Source of the DNA: Chitinimonas arctica | Lineage (GTDB): Bacteria > Pseudomonadota > Gammaproteobacteria > Burkholderiales > Chitinimonadaceae | Assembly (NCBI RefSeq): GCF_007431345.1 | Contig: NZ_CP041730.1 | Coordinates: 4,960,001 to 5,024,000, forward strand | Direction: 5' to 3' | Length of the DNA stretch: 64,000 nucleotides | Part shown: in pieces, positions 16,799-24,374 of the stretch | Layout of the letters: each line of letters begins with the position of its first letter | How positions within the stretch are numbered: the first letter of the stretch is position 1 | The notes under the pieces: model-generated | The model's database searches: none | What the model was told of the DNA's origin: nothing | Seen by the model: only the letters and a program-made list of their open reading frames with translations | Program-made: the position numbers and the translations under genes

Positions 16799-17266
16799 AT
16801 GGCCAGCAATATCAAGAACGCATTGAACGCCTACGGGCAGAGCAGCATCGAGCTGGAGGTGGAGCATGCCTCGCCGCACAAGCTGATCAGCATGTTGTAC
16901 GAAGGCGCCTTGAAAGCGATATTCCTGGCCAAGGCGCATATGCAGAATCGAGAAATCGGTCCGAAAGGGGTGGCGATCTCCAAGGCAATTGCCATAATTG
17001 AAGAGGGACTGCGGGTCAGCCTGGACGTGGGCAAGAGCGGCGAGATCGCCGGCAACCTCGACACCCTCTACGACTATATGAGCCGCCGCTTGTTCGATGC
17101 TAATCTGAACAATGACCTAGCGGCCCTGGAAGAAGTACAGGGGCTGCTGTCGCAATTGAGGGAAGCCTGGGAGTCGATAGAGAAGCCGCAAGCGACGCTC
17201 GGTACGCCCACCGAAGAACCAACACAGCACGCTGATCGGAAGCCCCTGAGTTATGGCCGTGTCTGA
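16799..17266 (+). CDS. fliS: Flagellin chaperone FliS
   Basis: 155 residues; begins five bases after fliD. Canonical FliS features: NALNAYGQSSIE at the N-terminus, PHKLISMLYEGAL, a helical core with AISKAIAIIEEGLRVSLD and LYDYMSRRLFDANLNND, and LREAWESI. FliS binds the flagellin C-terminus in the cytoplasm to prevent early polymerisation. The C-terminal ~30 residues (proline/threonine/glutamate-rich) are a longer tail than in enterobacterial FliS. The end overlaps fliT by 14 bases. Confidence 0.95.
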   Translation: MASNIKNALNAYGQSSIELEVEHASPHKLISMLYEGALKAIFLAKAHMQNREIGPKGVAISKAIAIIEEGLRVSLDVGKSGEIAGNLDTLYDYMSRRLFDANLNNDLAALEEVQGLLSQLREAWESIEKPQATLGTPTEEPTQHADRKPLSYGRV

Positions 17267-17597
17267 ACTCGCACAGTGGCAGGAATTGCATGTGGCGCTG
17301 CATAAGATCACCTTGGCGCTGTTACAGCTTGCCAGGCAGGAAGCCTGGGATGAATTGCTCGAAGCGGTACCCCAGCAGCAGGCTGCATTGCAAAGGCTGG
17401 AGTCCAGCCCGGTGCCCGTTGGCGTGGAGACCGAGCTGGCCAAGCAAATGGTCGCGCTGATTCAGGAAACCGATGGTGCCAATCAAGAAGTCGTGGCGCG
17501 TTTGGCCGCATGGCGAGGCGAAGTTTCGACTATTCTGGAGGAAATCGACCAAACCCGGGTCAATGGCAAAAAATTGGTCCGAGCTTATGGTGCTTAG
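17253..17597 (+). CDS. fliT: FliT-like flagellar chaperone
   Basis: 114-residue, mostly helical, Leu/Gln/Glu-rich protein beginning within the end of fliS. Length, composition and position directly after fliS fit FliT, the FliD chaperone. Sequence motifs of this family are weak, so the call rests largely on gene order. No transmembrane segment. Confidence 0.75.
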   Translation: MAVSELAQWQELHVALHKITLALLQLARQEAWDELLEAVPQQQAALQRLESSPVPVGVETELAKQMVALIQETDGANQEVVARLAAWRGEVSTILEEIDQTRVNGKKLVRAYGA

Positions 17598-17642
17598 CGC
17601 GTTTCACTAAGCAGCAGCAAGCTATCGTAGAGGCTTTCAGAC

Positions 17643-18005
17643 ATGAATGGCTTATTGATGCAAGGCTGGCAGTGGCTGCTGCCGGTTTCCCTCACCCTGG
17701 TGGCGCTCGCATTGATACTGCTTTGGCGGCAAGCCCGCCAGTTCAAGTCCGGCGATGAGCTGTCGCAGCGGCTGGAATTGCTGGAAGACCAGTTGTCCGC
17801 CTTGCGACGGGAGTTGGCCGGCCTGCGCGAGACGGAACCGAAAATCCGTCCGCCCGAACAAGCCCCTCAAGAAACAGCTTATTCCCAAGCCATGCGGCTG
17901 GCGCAGCAAGGTTTGGACTCATCGGCCGTGGCGCTCGGCTGCGGCATTTCCCGTGGCGAGGCCGAGCTGATCGTAGCGCTGTACCGGGCCGCGCCGCGCC
18001 TGTGA
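17643..18005 (+). CDS. DUF2802-type membrane-anchored protein
   Basis: 120 residues with one N-terminal transmembrane helix (WLLPVSLTLVALALILLW, residues ~11-28), a coiled-coil stretch (LSQRLELLEDQLSALRRELAGL), and a C-terminal segment resembling a DNA-binding-like helical pair (AMRLAQQGLDSSAVALGCGISRGEAELIVAL) typical of DUF2802 proteins in proteobacterial flagellar clusters. The function is not established. Topology puts the C-terminus in the cytoplasm. Confidence 0.75.
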   Translation: MNGLLMQGWQWLLPVSLTLVALALILLWRQARQFKSGDELSQRLELLEDQLSALRRELAGLRETEPKIRPPEQAPQETAYSQAMRLAQQGLDSSAVALGCGISRGEAELIVALYRAAPRL

Positions 18006-18017
18006 GGCGGACCGGCA

Positions 18018-19163
18018 ATGATCCCAGCCAACGCACTCGTCGCCCAGCTACAAAGCTATGTCAAACCCAGCGATCTGCCCTTGGTCCAGGTGGTCGATGC
18101 GGTCCAGGAGATCCAGCAGCTTTTCACGGTGGGCGAGCAGGTAAGGGCGACCGTTACCGGTCAACTAACCAGCGGCCGATTCGCCGTGCTGGTCAAGGAA
18201 CAGCTGCTCGATCTCAACCTGCCTCGCAATACCCAGCCCGGCGAATCCTTCGATATGCGGGTGCTGGGCAACACCCCCCGCCTGACATTTTTGTTGCCGC
18301 GCCAGCAGGGCATGGGCGACGTGCCCTTGCCGCCACCGCCCAAGGATGGCTCCACCGCTGTCGAACTGAGCGAAACGGCTCGTTTTCTGGGCGGCTTGCT
18401 GGCCGAGGCCGCCGAAGAACCCGCCCAGGCTAGTTTATTGACGCGTAACGCTGCATTGCTGAGCGCGGGCGAAGGCATCAACACACCCAAATTGGCCGAT
18501 ACCCTCAAGCAGGTGCTGAGTGAAAGCGGGCTGTTCTATGAGTCGCACCTGGCCGAATGGACCGATGGCGAGCGGACCTTGGCACAGCTGTTGAAGGAGC
18601 CGCCGGCCAATTGGAGCGACCCGGCAAGAACCGGCAAGGCGGCCAATTCTGCCGGTGCCTTGCCGCGTGAGCGGCTGGATGGCGGCGTCGGCCAGAATAT
18701 GCAAATGGCGGCCGGGACGGATGAAACCGAAGCGGTGCGGACGGAGCAGTTGGCGGTTGAACGAAGCCTGCGAGAGCTGGAGAATATGCCTAGCTCGGCA
18801 CGGCAACTGGTACAGCAGCAGCTGCAGTTGCTGGATCAGCGGCACCTGGTCTGGATGGGCCAGGCCTGGCCGGGCCAACCCTTGCGCTGGGAGGTGGAGG
18901 AGGAAGGCCGTCGCGACAGCGAAGAACCCGATGCCCCTACCGTCTGGCGCACACGCCTGCGGCTGACCCTGCCGAACCTGGGCGAAGTGGATGTGCTGGT
19001 GAGCCTGATGGACCGTAAACAGGTCGATGTGGGCTTTCGCGTGACCGACCCGGAAACGGCCGACCGCATCAGGACGGAACAGCACCGTCTGCAAGCCCAG
19101 CTGGATGCCGCCGGCCTGCAGCTGAGCGGCAACCAGGTCGCCGTCGTGAGCGGGAAGGGCTGA
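18018..19163 (+). CDS. FliK-type flagellar hook-length control protein
   Basis: 381 residues. Residues ~250-381 form a FliK C-terminal-like domain (WRTRLRLTLPNLGEVDVLVSL, then VGFRVTDPETADRIR and HRLQAQLDAAGLQL), the part that switches export specificity in FlhB. The N-terminal half lacks the long Thr/Pro/Gln-rich ruler of classical FliK and contains a small beta-rich region (VRATVTGQLTSGRFAVLV). It may therefore be a secondary FliK-like protein. The next gene encodes a FlhB-C-like protein two bases later, which fits a FliK/FlhB partnership. Confidence 0.8.
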   Translation: MIPANALVAQLQSYVKPSDLPLVQVVDAVQEIQQLFTVGEQVRATVTGQLTSGRFAVLVKEQLLDLNLPRNTQPGESFDMRVLGNTPRLTFLLPRQQGMGDVPLPPPPKDGSTAVELSETARFLGGLLAEAAEEPAQASLLTRNAALLSAGEGINTPKLADTLKQVLSESGLFYESHLAEWTDGERTLAQLLKEPPANWSDPARTGKAANSAGALPRERLDGGVGQNMQMAAGTDETEAVRTEQLAVERSLRELENMPSSARQLVQQQLQLLDQRHLVWMGQAWPGQPLRWEVEEEGRRDSEEPDAPTVWRTRLRLTLPNLGEVDVLVSLMDRKQVDVGFRVTDPETADRIRTEQHRLQAQLDAAGLQLSGNQVAVVSGKG

Positions 19164-19164
19164 T

Positions 19165-19476
19165 ATGGCCGCCCCGCCACGGCGTCCGCCCCAGCCGCAA
19201 GCCGTTGCCCTGGCCTATCGCGAGGGGGCCAACGCGCCTACCGTGGTAGCGAAGGGGCGTGGACTGGTGGCCGGGACCATTATCGAAAAAGCCCGCGAAG
19301 CCGGCGTATTCGTGCACGAGTCGCCCGAATTGGTCGCCCTGTTGATGCAGGTGGATCTGGATCAGCATATTCCGCCTGAACTCTATCGTGCGGTGGCGGA
19401 GCTGCTGGCCTTTATACACTTCCTGGAACAGGGCGCGGAGGCGCAGGCGCCGGTGTTTGAATTGCCGCGTGCGTGA
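19165..19476 (+). CDS. Stand-alone FlhB C-terminal-domain protein (FlhX-like)
   Basis: 103 residues matching the cytoplasmic C-terminal part of FlhB/EscU: PQAVALAYREG, APTVVAKGRG, IIEKAREAGVFVHESPELV, DLDQHIPPELYRAVAELLAFIHFLE. It lacks FlhB's transmembrane half and the NPTH autocleavage motif. Such short FlhB paralogues occur in many proteobacteria and can partly replace the cleaved FlhB C-terminus. It is separated by one base from the FliK-type gene. Part of this gene is repeated in decayed form at about 20100-20260. Confidence 0.88.
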   Translation: MAAPPRRPPQPQAVALAYREGANAPTVVAKGRGLVAGTIIEKAREAGVFVHESPELVALLMQVDLDQHIPPELYRAVAELLAFIHFLEQGAEAQAPVFELPRA

Positions 19477-19486
19477 GCACTATGGC

Positions 19487-19987
19487 TTAAACAATATGCG
19501 CACTCAGGTTTCTGGCGTGACGTTTCGCATTATAGAGCGTCTCCAATTTTGTCATGTATTGATTGTGAGACCTGTTTTCCTCCTCAACTGCCGCGTTGAA
19601 ATCCACTTCATTTTGTATATATTGCTTTTCCAGCCTATCTATATTCGCATTCAACCGTGCGACTTGCTCTTTCAGTGATTCGCAGTCTTCTTGCAGGGAC
19701 TTCTCAAGTACATCTGCTTGTTTTGGCTCTTTTTCAAGTTTTTCCCAGTCCGGGGAAGGCCGCTTCCCCAGGCTGGGAGTGGGAGTGGCTGCAGCCGAAG
19801 GATTGAAAATATTCCTTGGTTTGGGTATATAATTTGGATTTTCACGAAATGCCATCACGTTATTATATGTCAGTGTGATGTATTTCTCGGTCGGGCCGTG
19901 GTCATGCACCCTTTTAACTAATCTTAAAGGTTGATTGCAATAATTGGTTGGGCTGCAAGAGTTTGTTGAAATAGAGGCAATGTTCAT
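19487..19987 (-). CDS. Hypothetical coiled-coil protein A
   Basis: 166 residues from the ATG at 19987, which has an AAAGG site about 9 bases upstream. An alternative start 63 bases further upstream seems less likely. The N-terminal half is Asn/Ser/Pro-rich. Residues ~95-150 are a predicted coiled coil (LEKSLQEDCESLKEQVARL, IDRLEKQYIQ). The gene is convergent with the FlhB-like gene (10-base gap) and clearly AT-richer than its neighbours, suggesting transfer. No family recognised. It resembles protein B (20233-20775) in arrangement and in the coiled coil (LKEQVARL versus LKKQVGAL), and the two probably descend from one duplication. Confidence 0.5.
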   Translation of the reverse strand: MNIASISTNSCSPTNYCNQPLRLVKRVHDHGPTEKYITLTYNNVMAFRENPNYIPKPRNIFNPSAAATPTPSLGKRPSPDWEKLEKEPKQADVLEKSLQEDCESLKEQVARLNANIDRLEKQYIQNEVDFNAAVEEENRSHNQYMTKLETLYNAKRHARNLSAHIV

Positions 19988-20084
19988 TATTAAAACCTTT
20001 AAAAATAAATTAATATAAAATAAAATTGGCACTATTGAATTTTTCAGCAAGCGCCAGTTTCATTGGTCCACTGATATGCGGCGA

Positions 20085-20265
20085 AGTTCCCGGTAGGCGT
20101 TGGGTTTCGTAGCGTCCCGCCGGATGACCGCGAAGCCGATGTATTCGTGCACGAGTCGCCAAGCGGGCCACTTTTGATATGAGTGGATATGGAATAGTAT
20201 ATTCCGCCTGAACGCCACCGTGCCCGGCGGAACTACTGGCCTTTTTCCGTTACCGGATGAAGGCG
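20085..20265 (+). pseudogene. Decayed copy of the FlhB-C-like gene
   Basis: The sequence repeats 19285-19430 with changes: CGCGAAGCCGATGTATTCGT, then GCACGAGTCGCC, further on ATATTCCGCCTGAAC and CTACTGGCCTTT all align in order with the intact gene (GAAGCCGGCGTATTCGTGC, ATATTCCGCCTGAAC, CTGCTGGCCTTTA). The copy has substitutions, small indels and a TGATATGA stop cluster, so no protein is made. Edges are approximate. Confidence 0.75.
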
Positions 20266-20775
20266 CCAATGCGCACGCTCTGGTGATTGATTTGCCGGAC
20301 GGCTGAGCGTCGTGCGTTTATCCTCCTTCTGTATGGGGCGATATTCTTGCTGCAGCAGCCCGGACACAACCGTGAGATGCTGCGCGTGTATCTTCTTAAG
20401 CTGCTGAAGCTGCGTGTGATAATCAGATTTATTTTCTTCACGGCGGTTTCGTGATTTTTTTTCTGCCTCGGTCAATGCCCCAACTTGCTTTTTTAGTGCG
20501 TCCAATTTTTCTTTTAGCCGCTTCACCGCATTTTCTTGCTCTTGCTTGTCCATTTTTTCAACATTTGCCGGAGCTTGGTCCGGCGGAGTGCCAGGCTCGC
20601 CGGTACCGGCTGCGGGGTTGGCAGCGATTGTGTTAATTGGCAGAGGTGTTTCGACCGAACTGATTTTACCTATCGATACTTCAAACACTTCCAGTCCGCC
20701 GGGGTCGTGATTATTTTTTTTAAAAGGATCTTCGGGAAATTTGTTAGGGTCGAATTTGGTTGTGGTGGTTTCCAT
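20233..20775 (-). CDS. Hypothetical coiled-coil protein B
   Basis: 180 residues from the ATG at 20775, preceded by an AAGGACC ribosome site. A start 33 bases upstream is possible. The N-terminal third is charged and Pro/Asn-rich. Residues ~75-145 form a strongly predicted coiled coil (QEQENAVKRLKEKLDALKK, LTEAEKKSRNRREENKSDY). The last residues are read from the antisense of the decayed FlhB-like copy, so the 3' end of this gene overlaps old coding sequence. It is AT-richer than its flanks. No family recognised; likely paralogue of protein A. Confidence 0.5.
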   Translation of the reverse strand: METTTTKFDPNKFPEDPFKKNNHDPGGLEVFEVSIGKISSVETPLPINTIAANPAAGTGEPGTPPDQAPANVEKMDKQEQENAVKRLKEKLDALKKQVGALTEAEKKSRNRREENKSDYHTQLQQLKKIHAQHLTVVSGLLQQEYRPIQKEDKRTTLSRPANQSPERAHWRLHPVTEKGQ

Positions 20776-21094
20776 TGTCAGGTCCTTCCATGATATAGAA
20801 TCATGCATTTAAATTAATAGGATGCAAAAAAACTGAAAAATACTGGCGCCCATTTTTCTCGCATAAGCGCCAGTTTGCTTGGGCCGACCCCATGAGCTTC
20901 GGTTCCCAGCAAGCGATCGATTCCGTGGTGTCCCGCCGGGTGACCGGCAATCCCTGCCACGATGCTTGCCGGTCACCCTGCGCGATGGGCAGTCCTTGCC
21001 GCTTGCGCGGCGATCCGGGTGAATTTCTCTCTTTTTCTCTGCCGAATCAGGCTGTTCTGACCAATTTCCACCGCTTACGCGCCATTTTTCGCGC
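20776..21094. other. Intergenic stretch between protein B gene and flagellin-2 promoter
   Basis: Holds the second duplicated leader (to ~20945) and the long inverted repeat 20938-20978. I see no ORF with a ribosome site. Composition returns to GC-rich after 20880. Confidence 0.5.
20938..20978. repeat. Inverted repeat upstream of flagellin 2
   Basis: Thirteen-base perfect arms (GGGTGACCGGCAA and its complement) around a 15-nt loop. No U-run follows. The arm core GTGACCGGCAA is shared with the flaG-fliD inverted repeat at 14341-14371. It could be a repeat family of this genome or a protein-binding site. Confidence 0.75.
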
Positions 21095-21111
21095 TGGCAC
21101 ACCCTTTGCAT
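21095..21111 (+). promoter_or_regulatory. Sigma-54 (RpoN) promoter upstream of flagellin 2
   Basis: TGGCAC at 21095-21100, five bases, then TTGCAT at 21106-21111. The invariant GG and GC are 10 bases apart, exactly as RpoN needs. Transcription would start near 21123, giving a leader of about 330 bases before the flagellin-2 ATG. No activator-binding site can be assigned by eye. Confidence 0.75.
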
Positions 21112-21455
21112 ATAGTCACCCGTCCCAACCGTCTAGCGGACTCCGGCAATCGCAGTAGGCCGGAACGCAAGACCGAAACGATTACAGGCGTTTCGCCACC
21201 GGGCCGCAGCGTCGGCCAGGCAGGGATGGGACAGGGATACGCAGAAGGATGGGCCAAATCTACGCGAAAGCGAACGGCTCCTCCCGTGCCGGATGGAGAG
21301 AATCCACGGCGTGCGGTCTTTGGCAGTCGGTTTGTTGCCCGGGGGCATGGGTGGCAACCGTGGGGAAGCGCAGGCGATCGACGCGACGCTTCCATTCGGT
21401 GATCGAGTTTGACCGCGTCCTGCTACCCAGGGCACACGGCAAAAGGAGAGTAATC

Positions 21456-23054
21456 ATGCAAGTCATCAACACCAATATTCCGTCGCTGAACGCGCAACGG
21501 AACCTGGACAACTCGGCCCAGGGCCTGTCCACTTCCCTGCAGCGCCTTTCATCCGGGCTGCGCATCAATTCCGCCAAGGACGATGCCGCCGGGCTGGCCA
21601 TCTCGGAGCGCTTCAGCGCCCAGATTCGCGGCGGCCAACAAGCCTTGCGCAATGCCAACGACGGCGTTTCGCTGGCTCAGGTGGGTGAGGGTGCCTTGCA
21701 GCAGATGGGCGACATCCTGCAACGGGTGCGCGAACTGTCGGTGCAATCGGCCAATGCCACCAACTCCGCCGGCGACCGGGCGGCACTGAACTCGGAAGTG
21801 ACCCAGTTGGTCGCCGAGCTGGACCGTTTCGCCGTCTCGACCGACTTCAACGGCCTCAAACTGTTCGATGGCACCTTCGGCACCTCGATCTACCAGATCG
21901 GCGCCAATGCCAACCAGACCATTACCGCGACCACCCACAATCTGCGCACCACCAACTACGGTACGCAGCAGGTCGGCAATTTCCAGACCGCGACCTATGC
22001 GACCACCGGTACCGGCCTGACCACCGCCGGCATCCAGATGACCAGCGGCACGGTGGTGTCGGGCATCCTGGCCAATCCCGTGCTGTCCATCAATGGCGGC
22101 AACGGCTCGGCGGCCATCAACACCATCAATAGCGGATCGTCGGCGCGCGATGTGGCGGCAGCCATCAATGGCGTCGGCAATACCGGCGTGCGGGCGACGG
22201 CGCGCACGGTGGCCACCATCGCCTTTACCGGCGTGACCGGCCAGTCCTATTCCCTGAATGTGACGGGCGCCAACACCAATACAGTCAATATCAACTTCAC
22301 GATCTCCGATCCGCGCACGGCCCAAGGCTTGTCGGATGTGCTGACCGCGTTCAATGACAAGGCTTCCCAGACCGGCATCACCGCCCGCCTGAACAGTGAC
22401 AACACCGGGATCGTGCTGACCGCCGATGACGGTAGCGACATCCTGCTGCAGACAGCGGCCAATACGGTCAGCGGCGGTATCAGCCTGTCGGGTGCGAACG
22501 GCAATACCATTTCGATTTCGGCGCAGGGTTCGGGCGCCGGCACCACGGCGGGCGCGGGGGCTTCGGGCAATATCCTGCGCATAGGCGGCCAGGTGACGCT
22601 GGATTCGGATAAGTCGTACTCGATGATCACCAGCGGCTTCAGCTTTACCAGCGGGACGGTGGCGACCTCGGGTTCGGGCATAGCCGGTACATCCGGTCTG
22701 GCGGTGGTGTCCGGCGCGGTCGTCGCATCCACGCTGCAATCGGTCTCCACGCTGGATATCAGCACCTTCGACAACGCCACCCGGGCCTTGCGCATCATCG
22801 ATAGCGCGCTGACGACGGTAACCAGCCAGCGCGCCGCCTTCGGTGCCCTGCAAAGCCGCTTCGCCGCCACCATCGCCAACTTGCAGGTCAACACCGAAAA
22901 CCTCACGGCCTCGCGCTCCCGCATCCGTGACGCGGACTTCGCCCAGGAAACCGCCAACCTGACCCGGGCGCAAATTCTTCAACAAGCGGGAACGGCCATG
23001 CTGGCGCAAGCCAATGCCCTTCCCAATCAGGTCCTGTCACTGCTGCGTAGTTAA
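21456..23054 (+). CDS. Flagellin 2
   Basis: 532 residues from the ATG at 21456 (AAAAGGAG site; MQVINTNIPSLNAQRNL is the normal flagellin start, so the frame extension upstream is ignored). D0/D1 ends are canonical and nearly the same as in flagellin 1 (QRLSSGLRINSAKDDAAG; SRIRDADFAQETANLTR; QVLSLLRS). The variable region shares the same plan and the hook-IN motif (VAAAINGVGNTGVRATA) but differs in detail, so the two are paralogues rather than recent copies. Having a sigma-54 promoter while flagellin 1 has sigma-28 suggests different timing in filament assembly. Confidence 0.97.
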   Translation: MQVINTNIPSLNAQRNLDNSAQGLSTSLQRLSSGLRINSAKDDAAGLAISERFSAQIRGGQQALRNANDGVSLAQVGEGALQQMGDILQRVRELSVQSANATNSAGDRAALNSEVTQLVAELDRFAVSTDFNGLKLFDGTFGTSIYQIGANANQTITATTHNLRTTNYGTQQVGNFQTATYATTGTGLTTAGIQMTSGTVVSGILANPVLSINGGNGSAAINTINSGSSARDVAAAINGVGNTGVRATARTVATIAFTGVTGQSYSLNVTGANTNTVNINFTISDPRTAQGLSDVLTAFNDKASQTGITARLNSDNTGIVLTADDGSDILLQTAANTVSGGISLSGANGNTISISAQGSGAGTTAGAGASGNILRIGGQVTLDSDKSYSMITSGFSFTSGTVATSGSGIAGTSGLAVVSGAVVASTLQSVSTLDISTFDNATRALRIIDSALTTVTSQRAAFGALQSRFAATIANLQVNTENLTASRSRIRDADFAQETANLTRAQILQQAGTAMLAQANALPNQVLSLLRS

Positions 23055-23085
23055 GCCCCCGGATACTGTGCAGCAGTCTTTCAAG

Positions 23086-23112
23086 CCAGCGGCTCGCGCC
23101 GCTGGTTTTTTT
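23086..23112 (+). terminator. Rho-independent terminator after flagellin 2
   Basis: 8-bp perfect stem CCAGCGGC / GCCGCTGG, loop TCGC, followed by seven T. It lies 31 bases after the flagellin-2 stop. Confidence 0.93.
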
Positions 23113-23302
23113 GCGTGTACACCCAGCATGGGCAACTCCTGCGGGTACGAATATCGCCGTATCACGACACGCATATCATTAACTACTTGCACCACTCGGT
23201 ACGGATCCGCATGTAGCGTGGTCTTGCCGGGGTCGGACAATCTGGCCGCTCCAATGCTGACTCCCGGAATGGGACTATTTACTGGGGTAGCGGCTAGGAC
23301 TT

Positions 23303-23317
23303 GTCCCAAATTGGGAC
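23303..23317. promoter_or_regulatory. Palindromic operator of the higBA operon
   Basis: Perfect inverted repeat GTCCCAA-A-TTGGGAC directly upstream of a TATGAT -10-like box (23318-23323) and 13 bases before the toxin ATG. Antitoxin HTH proteins of this family autoregulate by binding such sites. The half-site GGGACTAT also occurs at 23270-23277. Confidence 0.75.
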
Positions 23318-23330
23318 TATGATTCAACTT

Positions 23331-23636
23331 ATGCGAGTCATCAAACGCCCTCCGCTTATGCAATTCGGACAACGTCACCCCGCCGCCAAGCAGCCCCTAC
23401 TGGCGTGGTACGAGGAAGTCAGCAAGGCAGCGTGGCAATCGCCGCAGGACATCAAGAATAGCTACGCCTCGGCTAGCTTCGTAGGCAACAACCGGGTGGT
23501 GTTCAACATCAAAGGAAATGACTACCGACTGATTGTTGCTGTGGCTTACCGAATCAGTGCGGTCTACATCAAGTTCATCGGCACCCATGCCGAGTACGAC
23601 AAGATCGACGCCGCTACTGTAGATATGGAGTATTGA
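23331..23636 (+). CDS. higB: HigB-type mRNA interferase toxin
   Basis: 101 residues from the ATG at 23331 (MRVIKRPP fits the usual family start; 23319 is possible but falls in the -10 box). Family landmarks: QPLLAWYEEVSKAAW, SASFVGNNRVVFNIKGNDYRLIV and FIGTHAEYDKID. HigB is a RelE-fold ribosome-dependent endonuclease. The order toxin-before-antitoxin is typical for higBA. The gene looks intact and full-length. There is no obvious Shine-Dalgarno, and the -10-like box implies an almost leaderless transcript. Confidence 0.92.
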   Translation: MRVIKRPPLMQFGQRHPAAKQPLLAWYEEVSKAAWQSPQDIKNSYASASFVGNNRVVFNIKGNDYRLIVAVAYRISAVYIKFIGTHAEYDKIDAATVDMEY

Positions 23637-23638
23637 AC

Positions 23639-24211
23639 ATGGATATCCGACCGATCCGTACCGATGCGGACTATCAAGCAGCGATCAAGCTGGTTTCGGC
23701 CTACTTCGACGCAGAGCCCGAGCCGGGCACGGAAGAGGCCGATCACTTCGAGGTGCTGGTGACCTTGGTACATGCCTATGAAGATGTCCACTTCCCGGTA
23801 GAGTCGCCTGATCCCATCGAAGCTATAAAGTTCCGGATGGATCAGCTCGGCATGTCGAACAAGGATCTGGAGCCGTTCATTGGCAAGCCAAACCGTGTTT
23901 CCGAGGTGCTCAATCGTAGGCGAGGCCTCAGCCTGAACATGATCCGGAAGCTGCGCGATGCACTGAGAATTCCAGCTGATAGCCTGCTAGGTACGGTTGT
24001 TTGCTGCAGCGCGACCAAGACGGCAAGCGCCAAGGGCGCCTTGGCCCATTCCAAGACCAAGAAGGTCAGTGCCGATACCAAAGTTAAGATTGCCCGCTTC
24101 AAGGCAAAGAAGGGCCGTTTCAATTCCAATTCCAAGTCAGCAGCAGATGCAACAGGAGAGGCGGCCGTAAGTACCGAGGCGCCCCGAAAACTAAGTCGAG
24201 CTACAGGGTAG
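23639..24211 (+). CDS. higA: HigA-type antitoxin with basic C-terminal extension
   Basis: 190 residues starting two bases after the toxin stop. Residues ~60-110 are the XRE-type HTH (FRMDQLGMSNKDLEPFIG, VSEVLNRRRGLSLNMIRKL). The HigA core normally ends around residue 125-140. Here a further ~60 residues are Lys/Ala/Ser-rich (KTKKVSADTKVKIARFKAKK, SKSAADATGEAAV), resembling histone-like tails. The N-terminal region (residues 1-60) should wrap the toxin. Function: neutralises HigB and represses the operon through the palindrome at 23303-23317. Confidence 0.9.
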   Translation: MDIRPIRTDADYQAAIKLVSAYFDAEPEPGTEEADHFEVLVTLVHAYEDVHFPVESPDPIEAIKFRMDQLGMSNKDLEPFIGKPNRVSEVLNRRRGLSLNMIRKLRDALRIPADSLLGTVVCCSATKTASAKGALAHSKTKKVSADTKVKIARFKAKKGRFNSNSKSAADATGEAAVSTEAPRKLSRATG

Positions 24212-24212
24212 G

Positions 24213-24233
24213 CGCTGTTTGAAGCAAACAGCG
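24213..24233 (+). terminator. Hairpin immediately after higA
   Basis: 9-bp perfect stem CGCTGTTTG / CAAACAGCG with an AAG loop, starting two bases after the higA stop. No U-run follows, so termination strength is uncertain. Confidence 0.45.
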
Positions 24234-24374
24234 GGGCGCTGATGACACCCTATTCAATACACATCCTATCCAGTCCTGCCAACGGCCGGACAACCTGACG
24301 GCAAAGCACAATGCTTAACCGCGCTTCCGTACCGTTGCCCCGATTTTCTCGGCGAATTGTCCCGCCAATTCGCG

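Larger units (their letters stand above)
20041..20945. repeat. Duplicated leader segments marking a tandem duplication
   Basis: Segments at about 20050-20130 and 20862-20945 align: AAGCGCCAGTTT at the start, TTCCC in the middle and GTCCCGCCGG(A/G)TGACCG at the end. Each lies just upstream of one antisense coiled-coil gene. Together with the intact and decayed FlhB-like copies downstream of each, they show a repeat unit of roughly 810 bases (flhB-like 3' end + antisense gene + leader). Confidence 0.65.

Noticed and set aside
21300..21330. Second sigma-54-like site (TTGGCAG...TTGTTGC) upstream of flagellin 2
   Set aside because: The GG and GC elements are 13 bases apart instead of 10, so RpoN would not fit. 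The site at 21095-21111 is far better.
12268..23054. Thr/Gly-rich repeats in both flagellins as CRISPR-like or tandem DNA repeats
   Set aside because: They are coding repeats of the variable domain with no regular DNA unit and spacer; no CRISPR array is visible in the window.
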